DNA of 9,255 nt from an uncultured bacterium. GTDB lineage: Bacteria; Bacteroidota; Bacteroidia; Chitinophagales; CAIOSU01. Location: assembly GCA_903861055.1 (NCBI GenBank), contig CAIOSU010000119.1:1-9255 (forward strand). Direction: 5' to 3'. The translations under genes and the position numbers were made by a program. Shown piece by piece: positions 7,701 to 9,255 of this stretch (its first letter is position 1; each line of letters begins with the position of its first letter). The notes beneath the pieces are model-generated. The model searched no databases. It saw nothing but the letters and a program-made list of their open reading frames with translations, and was not told the DNA's origin.

Positions 7701-8072
7701 GGCTATTTTGAAAACCTGGGTGCCGGAAAGTTTCACTTTAAACCATTTGAAAACATAGCGCAACTAGGGCCCATATATGGAATACAATTGCTTGATGCCA
7801 ATAATGATGGGCTTATGGATGTTTTAGTGGCAGGCAACTCCAATACCGATCATTACTTGTATGGCAATGCCGATGCCTCAAGCGGCCTGTTGTTGCTAAA
7901 CGACGGGAAGGGTAATTTTACCTATATGCAACATATCCAAAGCGGATTTGAAGCCATAAAAAAAGGCAGAGGTATAGTGCGGGCCAACATTAGCGACGAG
8001 ACCTATTACATTGTGCCCAACAATAACGATGCTGCCCAAGTATTTAGGTTTGAGCCGGTATTATTGAACTAA
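4734..8072 (+). CDS. Large CRTAC1-type lipoprotein with two seven-loop FG-GAP propellers flanking an ASPIC/UnbV domain
   Basis: This is a predicted 1112-residue envelope lipoprotein. The signal peptide ends in the lipobox LHAC (lipidated Cys19), which supports the ATG at 4734. Calcium-loop motifs of the DxDxDGxxD type start at residues 76, 128, 186, 258, 310, 392 and 483, enough for one seven-bladed FG-GAP/VCBS propeller. An ASPIC/UnbV domain follows at about 528-598 (AIGASATLY, QSTRGYQSSSES, VVLWPGH). A second set of seven loops starts at 660, 712, 771, 831, 883, 917 and 1021. The first seven are all canonical and often read DGW. In the second set three depart from consensus (DANGDSLLD, DMDGDKVFD, DFDKNGSLD). 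No acidic surface-export signal follows Cys19. The family is widespread in Bacteroidota and often annotated only as VCBS-repeat or ASPIC/UnbV protein; binding or scaffolding is the usual guess and no activity is known. The 3' end overlaps the convergent haloperoxidase gene by 12 bp. Confidence 0.9.
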   Translation: MKNYIILIVLICISLLHACQLKQTISTTEPSSLPLLETVAPLSSGITHRNMLHEYEGWNYLDYTYFYNGGGVAIGDVNNDGLQDIYLSANQGPGALYLNKGNFEFEDITQKSGINTADGWKTGVAFADLNGDGWLDLYICRAGLPKDGDLRRNLVYINNRDLTYSERSKELGLADTLSSISANFFDYDLDGDLDIFVVNHTTDFHLTSALFYSKDSVMPRYGDNNLYQQQADGTFKEVSDVSGILTTPSFTLSATVLDYNKDGWPDLFVCNDFWGSERLYVNNQDGTFTNLNNQLLAHNSLFSMGSDAADFNNDGWPDLVSVDMMPNDNRRQKSTYNQFTMETFRMLSSVGRHPQFSRNMLFYNDGGKRFAEAAMLSGIEATDWSWAVIGADIDNDGWKDLLVTNGIRREVHDLDYTQKKFGEFDMAGISPYMTHKLGVVEGMPIEWMPNFAFRNNQDLTFENVSGKWGFTQPLCSQGMAMGDLDNDGDLDVVISNTDTIASVYRNRSNEDSKNNFVRLKLEGEGKNAFAIGASATLYAGGKTQYLELQSTRGYQSSSESVLHFGLSAIAAVDSIVVLWPGHKSYSAVKSVKINSTITVSQENSLPYTRPVKKAVDLPFANVSSTFINLSHKENKFTDFDVDRLIPRMYSAEGPALAASDINNDGDDDIFISGSKGNKSALWLSGPNGYVLAKSQPWNNDLSYEVINAVFFDANGDSLLDLYLASGSNEFNANDACQQDRLFVNNGNGGFKYDQDALPQMYTSTKAIAANDIDNDGDMDLFVGGLIVPRSYGISPRSYLLVNEKGRFTDATKALAPDLVNPGLITSAIWADMDGDKVFDLVLGGEYMPISIFTNKRGKLSPIKVADNGLEGENGWWHSLAAHDFDNDGDMDLIAGNHGLNVIFDCSKEAPTILYVNDFDKNGSLDPVLTCDINGVRAPFLSRDIFCEQMPEYNNKFLTNTKFANTPFDSMFSAELLAGAQKLVLSQLGSGYFENLGAGKFHFKPFENIAQLGPIYGIQLLDANNDGLMDVLVAGNSNTDHYLYGNADASSGLLLLNDGKGNFTYMQHIQSGFEAIKKGRGIVRANISDETYYIVPNNNDAAQVFRFEPVLLN
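5659..5681 (+). repeat. Calcium-loop coding repeat, copy B (inverted partner at 1658-1680)
   Basis: These bases encode the start of the DFNNDGWPD loop (from residue 310) of the 1112-residue lipoprotein and match the minus-strand copy at 1658-1680 with a single T/C difference. Agreement at synonymous positions is higher than the peptide match alone requires, which could reflect shared codon preference, recent common origin or gene conversion between the two lipoprotein genes. Confidence 0.6.
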
Positions 8073-9255
8073 CTCTTCTTTCCTGATTTTTATCTTTAAC
8101 AGGAGGTTTTGGGCTACTTTGCCACCCTGCTCAAGGCCCATTTCAAAAGCTGGGCGATAATGAATGCCCGCATACAGGCGGCTTCGTCCTGCCTCAGATG
8201 CAGCATCTTTAAACGAGTTGAAACTGCGTGGAGGACGATTGTATGGCACATTGGTTGAGTCGACGTAAGGAAATGGTTCTCCAAATTCCATGGTAAGTAT
8301 AGTAGCAGCCGACATAGAAATTACACTATGCGCACTAGTATTCTCAGGGAACATTGGGGTCTCTATCAGTGGCCTCCAAGTTGAGTCAATGTATCTGTTG
8401 ATGTATGTTTCGGGGCGGATGAGATTGGTGGTGTATTTCTCGTCCCAAGCGCTTATAAAGCCATCGGCTATAGCTATTGATACCAGTACGTATGCTTCCA
8501 TACTTTTGCGCAAATCGGCTTTACTTAAATCGCAGGCTTTGCGGGTGATATTTATCCAGTGTGCTCCTGGGGAAAATTGTCTGCGCAAGGCCATATAGTG
8601 GCCAGAGTTTTCTGATACTAGTGGGTTGCAATCCCAAAACAAAGCAATAGGCAAATGGTCTGGTTGGGTGTTGTTTACCGTTTCGTATACTTCCATAGCA
8701 AGATTATAAAAATCAGAACCTTTTTCGGCACTAAAGGGTACCTTCAGGCCAGGCGAAAACTCCGATGCACTGCTCATGCTAAAGGGTCTTACTTTGTTCC
8801 AATGGGGCTCTAGCGCGGCAATGAACTTTGGCGGGGTAGGTATCCAAGCACTAGGGTCGTCATATTTCACTTCGTATCGAGGCATGTTTCGGGTTTCCTT
8901 AAAGTGGTCCTTTTTGGCCCAAGCAATGATAAATGCCCCAACTTTAGTGCCCCAGCTTATTGAGCTATCAACCACCGCTTTATCCAGTGTAGCACTTAGC
9001 TCTGCTATCAACGTATCAGCAGCGGCAACCATAATGTGGTCGCGATAAACAATACTGTTAGCAGCATCTCTAAATGCTATTACCATTGAAACAGTAGCAT
9101 CAATTTTTACATTAGGGTCGGGTTTTGGCAGTGTGCCCAGCTCGTTTAGCTGGCCACCTAACGATACTCGTGTAGTATCGGCTGGCAAAAGGGCTTCGTA
9201 AGCGGCAATGTTGCTATACACAAATGCCCTGCTCGCTACAGGAGGTGCAAATCCA
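8061..9255 (-). CDS. Vanadium-dependent haloperoxidase / PAP2-superfamily protein (N-terminus outside window)
   Basis: This is the C-terminal 397 or so residues of a vanadium haloperoxidase-like protein. Family members either oxidise halides with hydrogen peroxide using bound vanadate or, as PAP2 relatives, hydrolyse phosphate esters; they are usually exported. A GTG at 9221 is not the start: the frame stays open to the edge and reads PPVASRAFVYSNIAAYEAL across it, a typical early motif of this family. Numbering from that GTG, the vanadate/phosphate pocket is visible as K262-x6-R269-P270, then S296-A297-H298, then S347-R348 and G352-x-H354. These match Kx6RP, PSGH and SRxxxGxH, with Ala in place of the Gly of PSGH and no Asp four residues after H354. 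Earlier family-like stretches are LEPHWNKVRPF (137-147) and FWDCNP (195-200). The signal peptide, if any, is outside the window. The gene ends tail to tail with the large FG-GAP lipoprotein, overlapping by 12 bp. Haloperoxidase versus phosphatase activity cannot be decided here. Confidence 0.87.
   Translation of the reverse strand, partial: GFAPPVASRAFVYSNIAAYEALLPADTTRVSLGGQLNELGTLPKPDPNVKIDATVSMVIAFRDAANSIVYRDHIMVAAADTLIAELSATLDKAVVDSSISWGTKVGAFIIAWAKKDHFKETRNMPRYEVKYDDPSAWIPTPPKFIAALEPHWNKVRPFSMSSASEFSPGLKVPFSAEKGSDFYNLAMEVYETVNNTQPDHLPIALFWDCNPLVSENSGHYMALRRQFSPGAHWINITRKACDLSKADLRKSMEAYVLVSIAIADGFISAWDEKYTTNLIRPETYINRYIDSTWRPLIETPMFPENTSAHSVISMSAATILTMEFGEPFPYVDSTNVPYNRPPRSFNSFKDAASEAGRSRLYAGIHYRPAFEMGLEQGGKVAQNLLLKIKIRKEELVQ

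Overview
The window looks like chromosomal DNA from a Bacteroidota bacterium (Flavobacteriales, Chitinophagales or a related order). The reasons are the moderate GC content, the lipoprotein-rich gene content, Bacteroidota-type TAnnTTTG promoter elements before several genes, mostly weak Shine-Dalgarno sequences, and a gene set (CRTAC1-type FG-GAP/ASPIC lipoproteins, a vanadium-haloperoxidase-like PAP2 protein, a GtrB/ArnC-like glycosyltransferase) that is familiar from that phylum. This assignment is inferred from style and content, not from a marker gene.

Layout. The left edge (3-290, +) is the C-terminal end of a protein I cannot identify. Only 11 bp away, converging on it, is a 746-residue lipoprotein (302-2542, -) with a helical, TPR-like front, one seven-loop FG-GAP/VCBS beta-propeller, an ASPIC/UnbV domain and a natural C-terminal His5 tail. 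A 156-bp divergent promoter region (2543-2698) separates it from a compact two-gene + strand unit: a membrane-anchored GT2 glycosyltransferase (2699-3580) and a WecD/RffC-like GNAT acyltransferase (3591-4601). A 132-bp spacer with a plausible promoter then leads to a 1112-residue lipoprotein (4734-8072, +) with two seven-loop FG-GAP propellers on either side of an ASPIC/UnbV domain. Its last 12 bp overlap the end of a convergent gene (8061-9255, -, start outside the window) for a vanadium-dependent haloperoxidase/PAP2 family protein.

How the genes may work together. The GT2 and GNAT genes probably form an operon that makes or transfers an N-acylated amino sugar on a polyprenyl-phosphate carrier at the inner membrane, for a surface glycan or lipid modification. 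The two FG-GAP/ASPIC lipoproteins and the haloperoxidase-like protein belong to the cell envelope. They share a neighbourhood, but nothing in the sequence proves that they share a pathway. No RNA genes, CRISPR arrays, insertion sequences or clear intrinsic terminators were seen, and there is no gene-free stretch longer than 300 bp. The points most worth following up are the symmetrical 7 + ASPIC + 7 architecture of the large lipoprotein, its tail-to-tail overlap with the haloperoxidase gene, a conserved-looking Cys/His block in the smaller lipoprotein, and an unassigned C-terminal extension on the acyltransferase.
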